64,000 nucleotides of DNA. Origin: Geosiphon pyriformis (lineage: Eukaryota; Glomeromycota; Glomeromycetes; Archaeosporales; Geosiphonaceae). The stretch's first letter is position 1; each line of letters opens with the position of its first letter. The notes beneath the pieces were generated by a model. That model saw nothing but the letters and a program-made list of their open reading frames with translations. It was not told where the DNA came from and searched no databases. This document shows, piece after piece, positions 11,920 through 24,161 of the stretch. The stretch spans positions 226,812 through 290,811 of the forward strand of contig JAAOMT010000239.1 in NCBI GenBank assembly GCA_016748015.1, written 5' to 3'. The translations under genes and the position numbers were made by a program.

Positions 11920-13304
11920 ATGGAAAACTTAAAATGAAAAAACTCGCATAGAAGATCATGATTGCGACAAGTGTGAATCTTGTCAATCGAGCATTGAATA
12001 AATGGGATTAAATAGTTGTAGACTATGCTTGTTCTTATAGCTTAAAAAACTTTACAAAGCCTTTTCAAGTGGCAATAAAATAGTAGATGAAATTATTAAG
12101 AATCCAATCTATATCCAACTTAATGATAAATATCAATATGACAGAGTTAGTTATTATGAATGGATTAAAGAATATTGATAAAATTGGAGAGGGAGGGTTT
12201 GGTACAATTTATCAAGCAACATACTGTAACACATTATGGTAAAATGGTTTATAAAAGAAGAGGAGAAAAAGAAGTGGCAATAGAATTTATGAAGGCATCT
12301 TTGCAAAACAGCAATGAACTCTTTAAAGAAATATTATTGTATTCAATTCTTATTAGTTACTTAATTTAATCAAGTAAAAATCATTTTTTTCACTTTGGAT
12401 AGTTAAATATTCAAAGAGCTATGTTTATTAAGGGTGGATACTTATCATCTATCTCTACAATAATAGGACTCACACAAAACATTCAAACACTTGAATATGG
12501 GATTGTGATGAACGAGTTGGGAAGCTAAATTAATGAACGCACAAAATATAGCTACTGGACTTTTAGCAATTCATTCTTCTGGTATGGTTCATCGCGACTT
12601 ACACTCGGGCAACATCCTACAATATCATGATTTGCTTTCCAAGACAAAGAATTTGTGACCTTGGATTATGTCAACCTACAAATTATGAAACAGCAAACAA
12701 TGAAGCAGAGGATAAAAATATATATGGAGTGATTTCTATACATTCCACCAAAATTTTTAAGAGGAGAAAAGTTTACTATGACTGGAGATACTTAAAGTCT
12801 AAGGATGGTATTATGGGAATTAGCAACAGTAAATCTTCCATTTCATGATCATGCTTATAACCACCTTCTTGTAATGGTTATTTTGAATGTTCACAGACCT
12901 GAAATTACCTCTCACCTTCTTATGCTAAACTCATCAAACATTGTTGGAATCCCAATCCATCCAATCAGCTTAATGCTTAGGAAGTTTGTAAAAAGTTGGG
13001 CGAACTTTTTAATCTGCATCAGAAAAAGACCACAACTGAGTGGGTAGAATTAGAACATTACATAAAACAAACTGCGGAAAGCGATAATTCGATAACAAAT
13101 AGCTCAAGTGTTATAATTCATCCAGGAGCAGTTTATACAAGTCGTCTTTTAACTTTGCAAATAATTGAAGAAATGAAAAGCTATTTCATTTGATTTATAA
13201 ATGAAATATTTTTAATTGATTAACTAAATAATTAATTGTTAAATTAATATATTAAACATTTTCTTTACTATTTGCAAGAATTAGTCTATTTACCTATAAA
13301 GTAA
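11920..13304 (+). pseudogene. Decayed TKL kinase copy
   Basis: Recognisable along its whole length as a relative of the kinase at 400: ATG with MEN start, CDKCESCQSSIE cysteine region, GEGGFGTIYQAT glycine loop (near 12187), an intron ending at TTGGATAG (12401) followed by LNIQRAM, MVHRDLHSGNILQ (near 12590), RICDLGLCQP (near 12645), HPGAVYTSRLL (near 13120) and the small last exon VYLPIK with a stop at 13302-13304. It contains several stops (e.g. the TAA right after SIE near 11999), frameshifts, and a deletion removing the W-E-R-L-S linker. The TSRLL end runs on without the usual donor. Not functional. Confidence 0.8.
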
Positions 13305-14594
13305 ATTAATTAGATAACTCTTAATGGGTATAGCTGTATTCGATTAATTATATTTTCTACTCATAAATAAAAACTATTTGAAGCTTTACAATTAAATTAA
13401 TTTTATTATTGGTTACTTTGGCTAATCTTATTCAAGAATGTATTTGAAACAGCTTTTATTATATTTTAGAAATTAAATCATATCATTTCTTAAAATTTAA
13501 ATGTGTTAAATTCTTTTTTTATTTATAACAAAAAATATAATTTTTGAAAAAATAATTATTATTTATAAAATCATTCATTTTATTTTTGGATATCATTTCT
13601 TAAAAAACATTTATATATTTATAAAATTTTTTAAAATTCCCTAATTATTGATGAATATAAAAAAACACATCATTAAATCCATTATTTGTTCAAAAATTTT
13701 TGTTGCATTTCAGTCTTTAAAAAACTATATTAATTTGTACATTAATTTATTCAAAAAATTTATTTTTCAAGTTTTTCAAGATTTTAGTTTTCTGATTTAT
13801 TTGGTTGTAAAAACTTAACAAGATCTTGGCTCTAATAATTTTAATACAATAAAAAATAATAATGCTAAGCTAACATTAATAATAAAAGGCTTCAAAGAAT
13901 AAGTACTTTTTGTTGCAAATAATAATGAACTTTTTAAAAAACTTATTAGCTAACTTAAGGATTTTTCTAAAGAAAAGAAATCATCAGAATTTTAATACCT
14001 ATTTTTAGTTTACAACTTTCTATTTTAGCATGATTTTTTCTATTAAATCAAAGTAATTTAGAATCAGATATTAAATTCATATTTTATTTGGCTTACTCTT
14101 TTGAAACTTCTTTTGTGAAAAATTTTCGGAATAATAACCTAAAAACTCTTATGAAGCAAATAATATATTGAAGAAATAAATTAACATCGTTTTTCTGAAT
14201 ATATATTTATTTTAATTAGAAAAAATTATTCATTCAAATGAATTCCAATTTTTATTAATATGAATTGTGTTTTCAATCTTAAATGGTTTATATTGCATAT
14301 TGTTATATATACAATATAACAAATCTGTTCATGTTTTTGGGCGCTCGGAGTATATAATTTAACAAATAAACTTTTTAAAAGTCTAAAGAAATTGGTTTAT
14401 ATATAATAAAGTTGAAGAGTGTTAAATTGTATATTGCTCGTATAATTTAAAACCAGATGGCAATGATTCTCAGTATCTGCCGATTGGACATCAACTTTGT
14501 TGAACGATGATCAGCTCCTCAGCAGAAGATATAAAAACTACAGTAATCGCCTGCAAAAGCATTTGATTTTAATCTATTATTCCCAATCACTAAA
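13305..14594. other. Intergenic, AT-rich
   Basis: About 1.3 kb of AT-rich DNA between a kinase pseudogene and a SANT gene. No feature was recognised apart from A/T homopolymer runs. Confidence 0.5.
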
Positions 14595-15012
14595 ATGTTA
14601 AAAGTTGAATCTAATAAAACAATAGCCTCCACTCTTTACCTATGCTCAACTTTAATCCGATTAAAAGTTGATAAAAAGGTATTTATTCATAAACCTTCTC
14701 TCACAAATCAGATTTAGGAAAATCCCTTTAATTTAATTTTATTATCAGCTGGCGCTTCCCTGGGAGAGCCGAGTGTCAGCAAATCAAACACCAGCAATCC
14801 CGAAACACATTATAAAAAAAGTTGGTGGAACTTTTTATCGAAAATGTAGGACATGGAGCCTTGATGAAATTAAAGCCTTGGATGAAGCACATCAAAAGCA
14901 TGGTCCGAAATGGCTGTTAATTTCCCAAAAATACTTTCCATCGAGAACCCCAAAATCTATTGAGCAGAAATGGTATCGCTTTAAAGCTGATAAAAAATAT
15001 CTAATTGATTAA
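14595..15012 (+). CDS. Small Myb/SANT-domain protein, 2 exons (tentative first exon)
   Basis: Exon 2 (14749-15012) encodes a single SANT/Myb repeat, residues ~62-112: R-T-W-S-L-D-E-I-K-A-L, K-W-L-L-I-S, and S-I-E-Q-K-W-Y as the third helix, with the spaced tryptophans of the fold. It has no ATG at its 5' end but a clean acceptor, TTATCAG|CTG. A good upstream exon, 14595-14678, begins with ATG and ends AAG|GTATTT; joining across the 70-nt intron stays in phase 0 and gives 115 aa. The SANT part is solid; the first exon is inferred. Such domains bind DNA or histone tails. Two more SANT genes occur at 16696 and 59458. Confidence 0.6.
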
Positions 15013-16695
15013 CAAAGTTTACCGGAAAACTATTATGTTAAATAGAAATTTTCTGAATAAATGCTCGAGATTTATTCAATCGGCATTACCATTTTTTAAC
15101 TCAAGCTAAAAAGGAAACGTTATGAATTTAATGAAACAACATGAAAGAAATGAGAAGAAATAAGCTATACTTTTAAAAGATATTCTTTCATATACCAAGA
15201 CGCAATATTACCTGAGAATAAAAGAAGTTCATAATTTTGATAAATTGGATCGAATGCCGTAATTGATCTTTTGCATATCATTTTTTGAAAGTATTTCCAA
15301 AGCAAAATCTAATATACTCCATCTCAAAGTGAATAATTTAGAATTTTAGTTTCTTTGAAAAATTTTTTAAATTGAAGGTCAAGAATTAATTGACCAATTC
15401 TTATTATTTTCTAAGAAGCTATAAATCTACTAGTTCTATTTCTTTTATATTTCATTGAACCATAATATTTTATGTTTCTTTAATCAATTAATCTATCTAT
15501 TATTGCTGTTTTATAAATTGTACCAAACCCTTCAGTAAGGATCAGTTTTGTAATTAAAAATGTATGAAAACTAAATTTTAAACTCCAATCCGTAAAACAG
15601 CGAAAGATATTTAAAAAATTATTTTTCCAAGCTTATTCAATAAAAAAAAACATAAATTTCAATCTATAATTCAAAATCTAATAGAGTTATTTAAATTTGG
15701 CATATTTTAAATCTTTTTGCAAAGTAAAATAATATATTTAAAACATTTATTTTGATTAACTTCATTTTTTGTATTTTATTTAAACAAAATCATTTTCATT
15801 ATTTTTATGAAAATTTAGTCATAATATTTTGTTTTAAAAGAAATGAATTATTTCTAATTTTTAAAAATAAACTTTAAACATGTTATTATGAAATTTCCAA
15901 GCATAAATTCAATACTATTTTGCTTATAATTTAAAAAAATTAAAAATTCATTTATAAATTTTATTTTTATTCACTATTAAAAAAAATACTAATATCTAAT
16001 TATTTAGTATTTCATATTTCTGCCCTCTTTTTTCAAATTGTAATTTTGAAAACTTGTATTATTCTTGTGCTTATTAATTTAATATTTTGTCCCTTTCATA
16101 AACATAGTTGTTTTCTTCTGAATTTTGTTCTGACTGTTTAAATTTAAATTAGTCTAGGTTAATTAAGTTGTTTTATTCATAATCTTGAAACTAAATTTAT
16201 ATTCGTTAATGGAATGCTTGGACAATTTAATTGGTAAATTGGGTCGTACTTGATTATTACTATTAATGCTTAAAGTATGCTTTTCTTAATAGAAATTTAT
16301 TTTAGGCCCTAAAATAACTTTATAACAGCTTATTTTTTCATAACCTTATAATTGAACTTTCTGTTGAGATTCCAATAGGATGAATAGTTGTTTCATGATA
16401 CTAAAAGCAAAACCAGAAAGATACTAGCTACAACATAATTTGTTTGTTTTACACTTTGGGAATCGTACCGAAAGAAAATCTCCATTGTTGATTATATAGA
16501 ATCAAGGTTAGTGTCACGTGAAAGTGGACATCATTTTTGACTACAACTAATATCGTGTGTTACTGAAACGTGACTTGACATATAGTGAGAAAAATAAATG
16601 TTTTTTCAACATGATAATCATCGCAAACCAATTTCTGCAGCCTTTTTTTTTCGAATTCAGTGTTACCTCGATTTTGAATTGATTAACTCTTAAAC
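15013..16695. other. Intergenic between two SANT genes, with a kinase scrap
   Basis: About 1.7 kb, AT-rich, containing only the kinase fragment at 15418-15532 (listed separately). Confidence 0.5.
15418..15532 (-). pseudogene. Kinase glycine-loop fragment
   Basis: Minus-strand translation reads GFGTIYKTAIIDRLID, a stop, then NIKYYGSMKYKRNR. This matches GFGTIYKATYIDGFID and HHGSMEYKREK of the kinase at 6013-7691. It is only ~115 nt, with one stop and no flanking exons: a scrap of a duplicated kinase. Confidence 0.7.
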
Positions 16696-19664
16696 ATGAA
16701 CTTGAAAATGACCAGAGGACGCAATTTCCTAGAAGCTTGGATAAGAAGGTATCATTCGTGCAGGAAAACATATCATTCACTTCCATATAAACGATCACTG
16801 GCTTCTATCGCTCACCAAACGCCGAATTTGGATCCCCAAAATCACGCATATTCGCCTTCGAACAAGGATCCATTTAAATCTAAAAGTAACATCGAAAATG
16901 GTATGAATATTTCATTACAAATATATATCAATATCATCAATTTTAATAGAATGACCAATGCGGTTGCTTTAGAGCTGAAAACTAAGACTCTCAAGTCTGT
17001 TCCTGTTGAATTGGACTCCCCAAAACAAAAATTGAAAAAGCAATCTCTCACTGAGGATAAAAGTTTTAGTAAAGTTGTATCAAATAAATGGACTGCAGAA
17101 GAAGACAATTTATTACGAGAAGGGATTAAAAAATTTGCCCATGACCGTGGGATGTGGAATAAAGTTTCAGAGCTGATCGGAACACGGAGTAAAAAAGGGG
17201 CATCTGACAGATGGAGACTAATAACCCGTGATGAAGAAAATGGTAATATTGGTCCAAAAATAAATTTGGTCGTTGACGACAAGAAAAAAAAAGCAGATGA
17301 CAAACAGGGAAATCAACAAAAGGTCCTTGTCAAGGAAGAGGTGAAACCAAGTGTAAGAACACCTTTAAAACATCAGAAGAAAGAGGATCAAGGTTTAACG
17401 CTTCAAAGGGAAACAAAGAAGAAATTAATTTCCGGATCGTTGCAGAGAAATCCGATTGTCAAAGAGAAGAAACCAAATCAACTATTCAACTTGGAAGAGC
17501 AAGAGAAATCGGAAGGCGAATTATTGGAAAAAGAGCCAGGGAAGCTGAAATCAAATTTGATCAATAAAAAGGAGATATCAAAGACTAATTTAGTGGCTAA
17601 AGAGAAGGAAATGAAATTAAACTTCAAAGAGGAAAAAAAAGAGACCCAAGCCAAAAGTTTGAGAGGAAATGTGAGAAAAACACCTTCACAATTCAGCATT
17701 TCGATAAATGCCTCAAACAAATCACCTAAAAAGTCTCATAAAAGACAAAGCGCAGTTGAACTACCAAAATCTCAGGCATTGCAAAATATTGAAGGTTTGG
17801 ATTATAAAAAAGAGCTTGTCCGTCGAAGCCATATCTATTTAGGCCCGGAGTGGGAACAAATGTCTGAAATAATTGGCTTCATGACACCACTGGAGTGCGA
17901 GCAGGTTTATCTCAATCACATCTATGAAGGTAAATGGTATGAATTTTTGTCGAGAATTTTCAGATCAAGAGGAAAATTTACCTTGTAAAATTTATTTGAA
18001 ATAAGAAGATTCATCCAATAAGGAAGGATCGCGATTAGAATTACTTAACAAAGGTGAAAAGAATCAGAAAGAATATGTTTCGAATAAAAAGAGGGAATTG
18101 GGAACAAAATTCAGTCATAATGAAGGGTCACCAAAAACCGCACTCATCAGCAAAGAACCCAAAATTTTAGATGCGAAAGAGGGAAACGGTTGGCCTCAAA
18201 ATTCAGTTATTGGAGATAAAACGACCAAAGCGGTGTTGATGCTTCAAGAGGATCAGGGGGAGGAAAAGGAAGAAAATCAACCGCACGAAATGCTTCAGCA
18301 ATGGCCACTTGTAGCTTTAATAAGAAATTTCCAGCAAACCATTCATGCTGGATCATGGAATCCCGAAGAGAATGCCGATTTCTATGAAGCATGTCTCAAT
18401 CTAGGAAGAGCGATGCAGAACATTTCTGAAATTTTTGTTACAATGACAGCTAGAAAATCTAGAGAATTTTATTCAAAGTCCAACAAGAAAGGTAAAAAGT
18501 TTTGATTTTCAGAATGGCGTTTTTGCATTAAATTTACCAGATTTCATCGGCTTAATCAGTCAATAATCTATCAGCACAGTATGACGGGGAAATTCAGCTA
18601 GGGAGTGATAACACAGCCGAAATAGAAAATTTCATTTCTACGGAAAAGAATCACTTGAGTAATTGACCAGAAAACCTTTTCTTTATATAAAAATCCCAAT
18701 ATCAACGTTTGGTTTTGTTAGTCCCCCAGAAACAAGAAATTAATAAAATCGGCATTAAAATGTTAGTGGATGGAGACTCTACGGTGCCGAAAAAGGCAAA
18801 AAAACAAGGTAATTATGATTTTATTTTACAAATAGGATCCCCAATCATTATAAATACTTTGCATTGATCTAGTCACCCGGAGAAAAGAACCTCAAAAAAA
18901 CAGCAAAAATTCGGCCCAAATTGAAATGTCCGCTACTTTACCCAGTTCATTTGAAGAAGCGGATACTGGTAAATTAATTTTTCTTTAAAAATTTAATTTA
19001 ATTAAAAACAACCCATCTTCGATTGTCTTAGTCCTGCAGAAACCAGAAAATCTTAAAAACGTGATTAAAAAATCACCTGAACCCCCAAGGATTTCTGCGT
19101 CCTCTTCGTTGAAAGAAAAAGAAAATTCTGGTAAGATTTTCAGGAATGGCTTTCTTTCGACGACTTTTCTTAGATTGCATTTGTTTCAACAAATTATTTT
19201 ATAAAAGAGTCCCAGAAAGAAGAAATTTCTAAAAAGAATATGAAGAAGTCAGCCGAAAGCGAAAAATCTGCTGCCGACTCCGCGTTAAAAATAACAGAAA
19301 GTTCTGGCAAGTTTTTTAGATATATGTTTTAAGCTTATTTTAGTTATATTTGTTTTAAAACATTTTATATTCTCTTAGTTCACCAGAAACAGGTAGATAC
19401 TAGTGGTGCTCCATGGGATGAAAGTGAAATAGCCAAGTTCAAAGTCGCTTATAATGTAGTTGGAGAAGATTGGGATAAAGTAGCAAAAGCTGTCACTTCG
19501 AGAAACCCACAAGAGTGCCACCAAGCTTTTCTAAAAGATTCCAATTTTAAAGGTTTATTGTCGCATCCGTTATGTGCTTTAATTTGAATCTTCAATCCAA
19601 CTGTGTCTCAGTCAATTAAGTTTATTTAGATATCTTGAATCAGAAGAAAAACAATGGTGATTGA
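16696..19664 (+). CDS. Multi-SANT/Myb protein with a train of small symmetric exons, 9 exons
   Basis: Exons 16696-17929, 18006-18491, 18560-18658, 18722-18808, 18873-18968, 19032-19130, 19208-19306, 19379-19552 and 19630-19664 give 802 aa. Every intron is in phase 1, so exons 2-8 are each divisible by three. Four SANT-like repeats: ~130-180 (KWTAEED, M-W-N-K-V), ~369-412 (EWEQMSEIIG), ~526-573 (GSWNPEEN), ~745-791 (PWDESEIAKF, DWDKVAKAV). Repeats 2, 3 and 4 each end at an exon border with the donor G|GT. Between repeats 3 and 4 lie five 29-33-codon exons, lysine/serine rich, several opening V-x-Q-K. Intron 7 uses a GC donor (G|GCAAGT). The acceptor at 18559 could instead be 18574 in the same frame. 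The region after repeat 1 is long, charged and disordered. Translation could also begin at the later ATG 16951. Probably a nuclear DNA- or chromatin-binding protein; exact role unknown. Confidence 0.72.
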
Positions 19665-22600
19665 GATGATGCAAATTCAACCTTTTTGTCCTGAGTTCAA
19701 AAATTAAAATACTTTTAAAATCTATCAGTTCCCGAACTTTCAGTATTTTTATAATTACTTTAATGAGTGTAAATAAAGAGCTTTGACCAAGAAAAAGTTG
19801 ATTGGGAAATACGGTTATAAGATAAAATTTAACCGCTTAAGGTATTTTAATCAGTTTTCCACAAGGGGAAAAGAGTTTGCTCGGGATTTGATATTTGGTT
19901 TGGGATAATTTACAATTATTTATCCTGAAGGTTCTTATCAAAGTGAAGATTCTTTAATATATTTCAGGCGAAAATTCAGAGAGCTGCAGAAAAATTTCGA
20001 CATTTTGTTTAAATTAAGCTCTTTTCGGTTCAATTACATAATGACCCAATTTCGGGGTTTTTGAAAAAAACAAAATTCAAAAAATTTTGAGAAATATTTT
20101 GGTAAAGTTTTAACCCATTTTTTGAATTTAGACTCCATTTTTCTTTTATTACGCTTGGAACATAAAGCATGTTTAGAATCCCTCAAGCCTTCCATTGTGT
20201 AGTATCCCGTGTCGTTATTAGCTTAACCCCTTTTTAACATGTTAATTAGCTATAATGGTGAAAACCCGATTTAGAGTTTTACCTGAATGACCAGTACCAA
20301 ACTATTAAAGTCAATTATTTCAATCGATTTTAGAAGCGTACAACCAGGAATCTTTTAAATCTGAATTTAATCTAATTGGTAGATTAAATCTGATTGTTAC
20401 TCCATTCCCATTTGCCATTGAGTTGAACCCCTTGTTAGTGTAAGTTTTTAAGGATATGATTTTGGAAAAATTCACAAAATCCATACCTCCTCTGCTCAAG
20501 ATTAAGCGCTACACATATTAATGCTAATGCTAAAATCCTGCTTTACTTTATAAGTCTCATGTTCGTCACCCTAAGTATATATCGCTGAGAGGCATGCCAA
20601 AAACCCCGAAATATTTATGTTATTATTCAAATATTGAAAAATTAAAATCATATACTTCCGCTTTTGCAGTCTTTGCACGGAGGACTCATGAGACTAACTT
20701 GATTTTTAGATCAAAGGACTTGCTGCTGAGTCCAACAAATAGTAATCGGTTTTGAAAAAAAAAGTTATATGTTTATTTATTGATAAATCATGATATAAAA
20801 ATAAATTATATTGAAACATTATAAATTATAATGCAAAGAGGAAGATATGATAGTAAATTTAAACAATATAATAATAATATTATTATTATAAATAAAATAT
20901 AATGATGATTTAATAATTAAAATAGAATAATAATGTAATCTGTAAATTTTTTATAAACTGGTTAAAAATAACAAATTATATGTTATTAATATCAAAATTC
21001 ACAAGTTATATTCTCATTATATTTTATTGTAATTTACAAAATTCATATATTTTTTAATTAGATTAATATTAATTAAACTAAATTAAGATTTTTTATATAA
21101 TTTTAATTCTATTTGATTAAAGTTTGAAATTTTTATTGTAAAAAATATTTATTTATAATTAAATATGAAATATATTGTTAATAGATTTAATTAATTATTG
21201 ATTCTATTAATTATGTAATAAAAATAAATGTTTTTTATGTTTAAATTAAGAGAAAAATACACAAGAAAATTATAAATTGATTAATAAATAAAATAATTTT
21301 TTATTCATTAATAAGCAACTAAATATATCTTATTTTAAATTCAATAATTCTAATTAATCATACATCAAGAACAAAATATAAATAAGTATTTTAAACAAGT
21401 AAAAAGTTTTTTTTAAAATATTTCATTTATTATCTTTTAACAGTTTAAAGTGTTTTATTTAGCAGAATTCTTAATTATAAAGGCAAACATAAAAATTAAA
21501 TTTATAAGTTGAAATTATTAAAACTGTTAATTCAAGTAATTTCTAAAGAGAAAATGAGAAATATACTTTATAAAGTCAATAAAAATTTAATAGAACTATA
21601 ATAAAGATAGCATCAATCAGATCATTTTAAAATGTTTAGAAGATATGGTTTGAGAAAAAAAATGATGATTTTAAATAACAGAAGAAAGTAGCTCATATGT
21701 TTTTATTATAAAAAATATATCAAATATTCTTAACCATCTTTTGTTTTCTTAGATTTCCCCTTTAGTTTTTAACAACTGTTTTGAATATAGGAATGATGGA
21801 ACCTCATCGTCATTAACCTGGCAATCCAAATATAATATGTTGTTGTTGAATTATATCTCATTAGCAGGGAACTCAAAAAAAAAGAATTCCCCATTTCTGT
21901 GAATATCCACAAGTAAGGGCATGATTGCTATTGATTTTTAAGAATAATAGCAAAGTCAAAATGATCACCATATTCAGAGAAATAAATCTAAGACGCGAGT
22001 GTGTGATTAACATTATACCGTCAACTATTCTCAACATCGTAGGTTAAATATTTACATTAAATAAAAAATTTAAAAGATAACATTATGTTTTTATAAATTA
22101 GAAATCTAACATTAATTTTTAAAAATATTGTTCAATAATTTGTAAGAAATAGAAAAAATATTTTACCTTAAGAAAATTCTAGACAATTGTTACATATCTA
22201 TTTGTATTAAAATTTTATTAAATGAATGAAAATATTAAAAGAATTTTAAAGCTCACTTATCTTTTTTCAACTCAGCATACTTTAAAAAATATAAAATACA
22301 TTTGCTTATTCAAGAATTGATTGATTTAAAAAGTTTTATGAAATGATATAAATCAATATTAAATATAAATATAATAAATTAAATGGTGATAAATCAAGTT
22401 TAATTTAAAAATTAATTAGATAGCAAATTAATGATTTTAAAAGATAAATAAACCAGTTTTTTTCTAATTAGATTAACTAAATATATTTTTGAAAAACAAA
22501 TAACTTTTGTAAAGTATTCTTTTTTACTTGTCATACAATATGAATAATGTTTTTTTTTAAAAAACAACAATAAAGTATTTATATATACTCTTTATTGTGT

Positions 22601-24123
22601 TTTTTGACTTAATATCTTTTGGAATGGACAAAATATTCTCGCTAACGCTGAAGATTCCATTTCAATGGGAGGGTTTTGCTCTTTGATTTCTTAGAGTATT
22701 ATTTTAGGGTTATCGCAAAAATATGTGGAAAGTTAAGGAAGTTTGATTTTGTCTTTTATGGCCTAATTTATTAATATCGCTGATAATACATGAAGCGTAG
22801 CTTTTTTAAAACATAGGAAATAAAAAAATTAAATTTGCCAAAACAAAGAATTCTCGAATAATACAAGGCTATTAAAATGAGCTTTTCTTCTGGTAATTTT
22901 TCAAATTGAATTACACATGATTATCCCTGTTCAAATGGTCTTTGGTTAGATCTCTCAAATTTCCACTTGAGATCGAAAACTTCTTTTATAAGAAATTCGA
23001 TCACTACAAAACCAGATATTTAAATTTGTAAATGATATTTAGAGTGAAATGCACGTTTTTATCCTTTAGGCAAATTCAAGAAATCTTTTTCGCACGAGGA
23101 AGAAAATACCCTATTTCAATCCTGTATTTATGGTTTTTGTTTGTAGTCACTAGCCTTATATTTTAACATGGCCACGGAATGTTTCATCAATAACTGCTGT
23201 TCGATTAAATATGGCTTTAAATAGATAACGTTTTAATTTGAAACCGACCCGAAGTTTTACCCGAAAATTCGATAATTGCAAGCCAAAATAAGAATTTTTT
23301 TTTGACTAGAGATGATTGATCTTCCCAATTATGGGTTAATACTAATCTCTAGTATCTTATCGTCAATGCTGTGCATACAAGTATGGATAAAATATAATTT
23401 CACGTTAAAAGGTTTTTGAAATCACTCACCAAAGCGAGGTAGAAATACAAATAGTTACTCAAACTATAATACTATACATGTACCTATATTATCACGATTA
23501 ATCTTTAAATTGATTTGTGAGTTTAAGTTTCTCACAAAAATATAATATATATTTTTTATAATTTTTTACTTTAAAGATGATAACTAAACTACATTTTTCT
23601 TAAAATATTTAAAATAAAATAAATAAAATAATATTTCTATGTTATTTTCACTAATAATTAAAAATTATTCAAGACAAGTAAAATTACCAAGATATTTGAG
23701 AATTTAAATTTCAATCAAATAAATAAATGAAATAAATTTACTAAGAGATTATATTGGAAAATTGGGAAAACTGTAATGCAAGAAAAAAAAATAAATTAAT
23801 AATTTTATTTATTTATAGAAAAAGTTCTATTATATTACGTTCAAAATTTTCTTATTATATTTGTAAATTTAATTACAAAATATGTTTAAAGATTGCCTAT
23901 TTTATGATAAAAGCAAAAGTTATTTTTATTTTTATTTTAATAAAATATAATGTTTACTTTATTTAATAATAACTTCATTAATAAAATTTTAATAAATTTT
24001 CTAACCTAAATTATTTTGATCAATTGTAATTTATAACATAATAAAACCAAATAAAATATCTTTTATTGAATTGTAATAAAATTATTTCTGTTAAATTTCA
24101 TTGATTTAATTTTAAATTATAAG

Positions 24124-24161
<38 letters not shown>

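Noticed and set aside
16901-16949. Possible 49-nt GT-AG intron in SANT exon 1
   Set aside because: Removing it brings a TGA into frame immediately and spoils the exact multiple-of-three total; left as coding, with a later ATG as alternative start.
16842-17303. 153-aa minus-strand frame
   Set aside because: Shadow of the SANT gene exon on the other strand; no domain of its own.
23754-23966. 70-aa frame rich in Lys, Ile and Phe
   Set aside because: Composition is what random A/T sequence gives; no motif or splice context.
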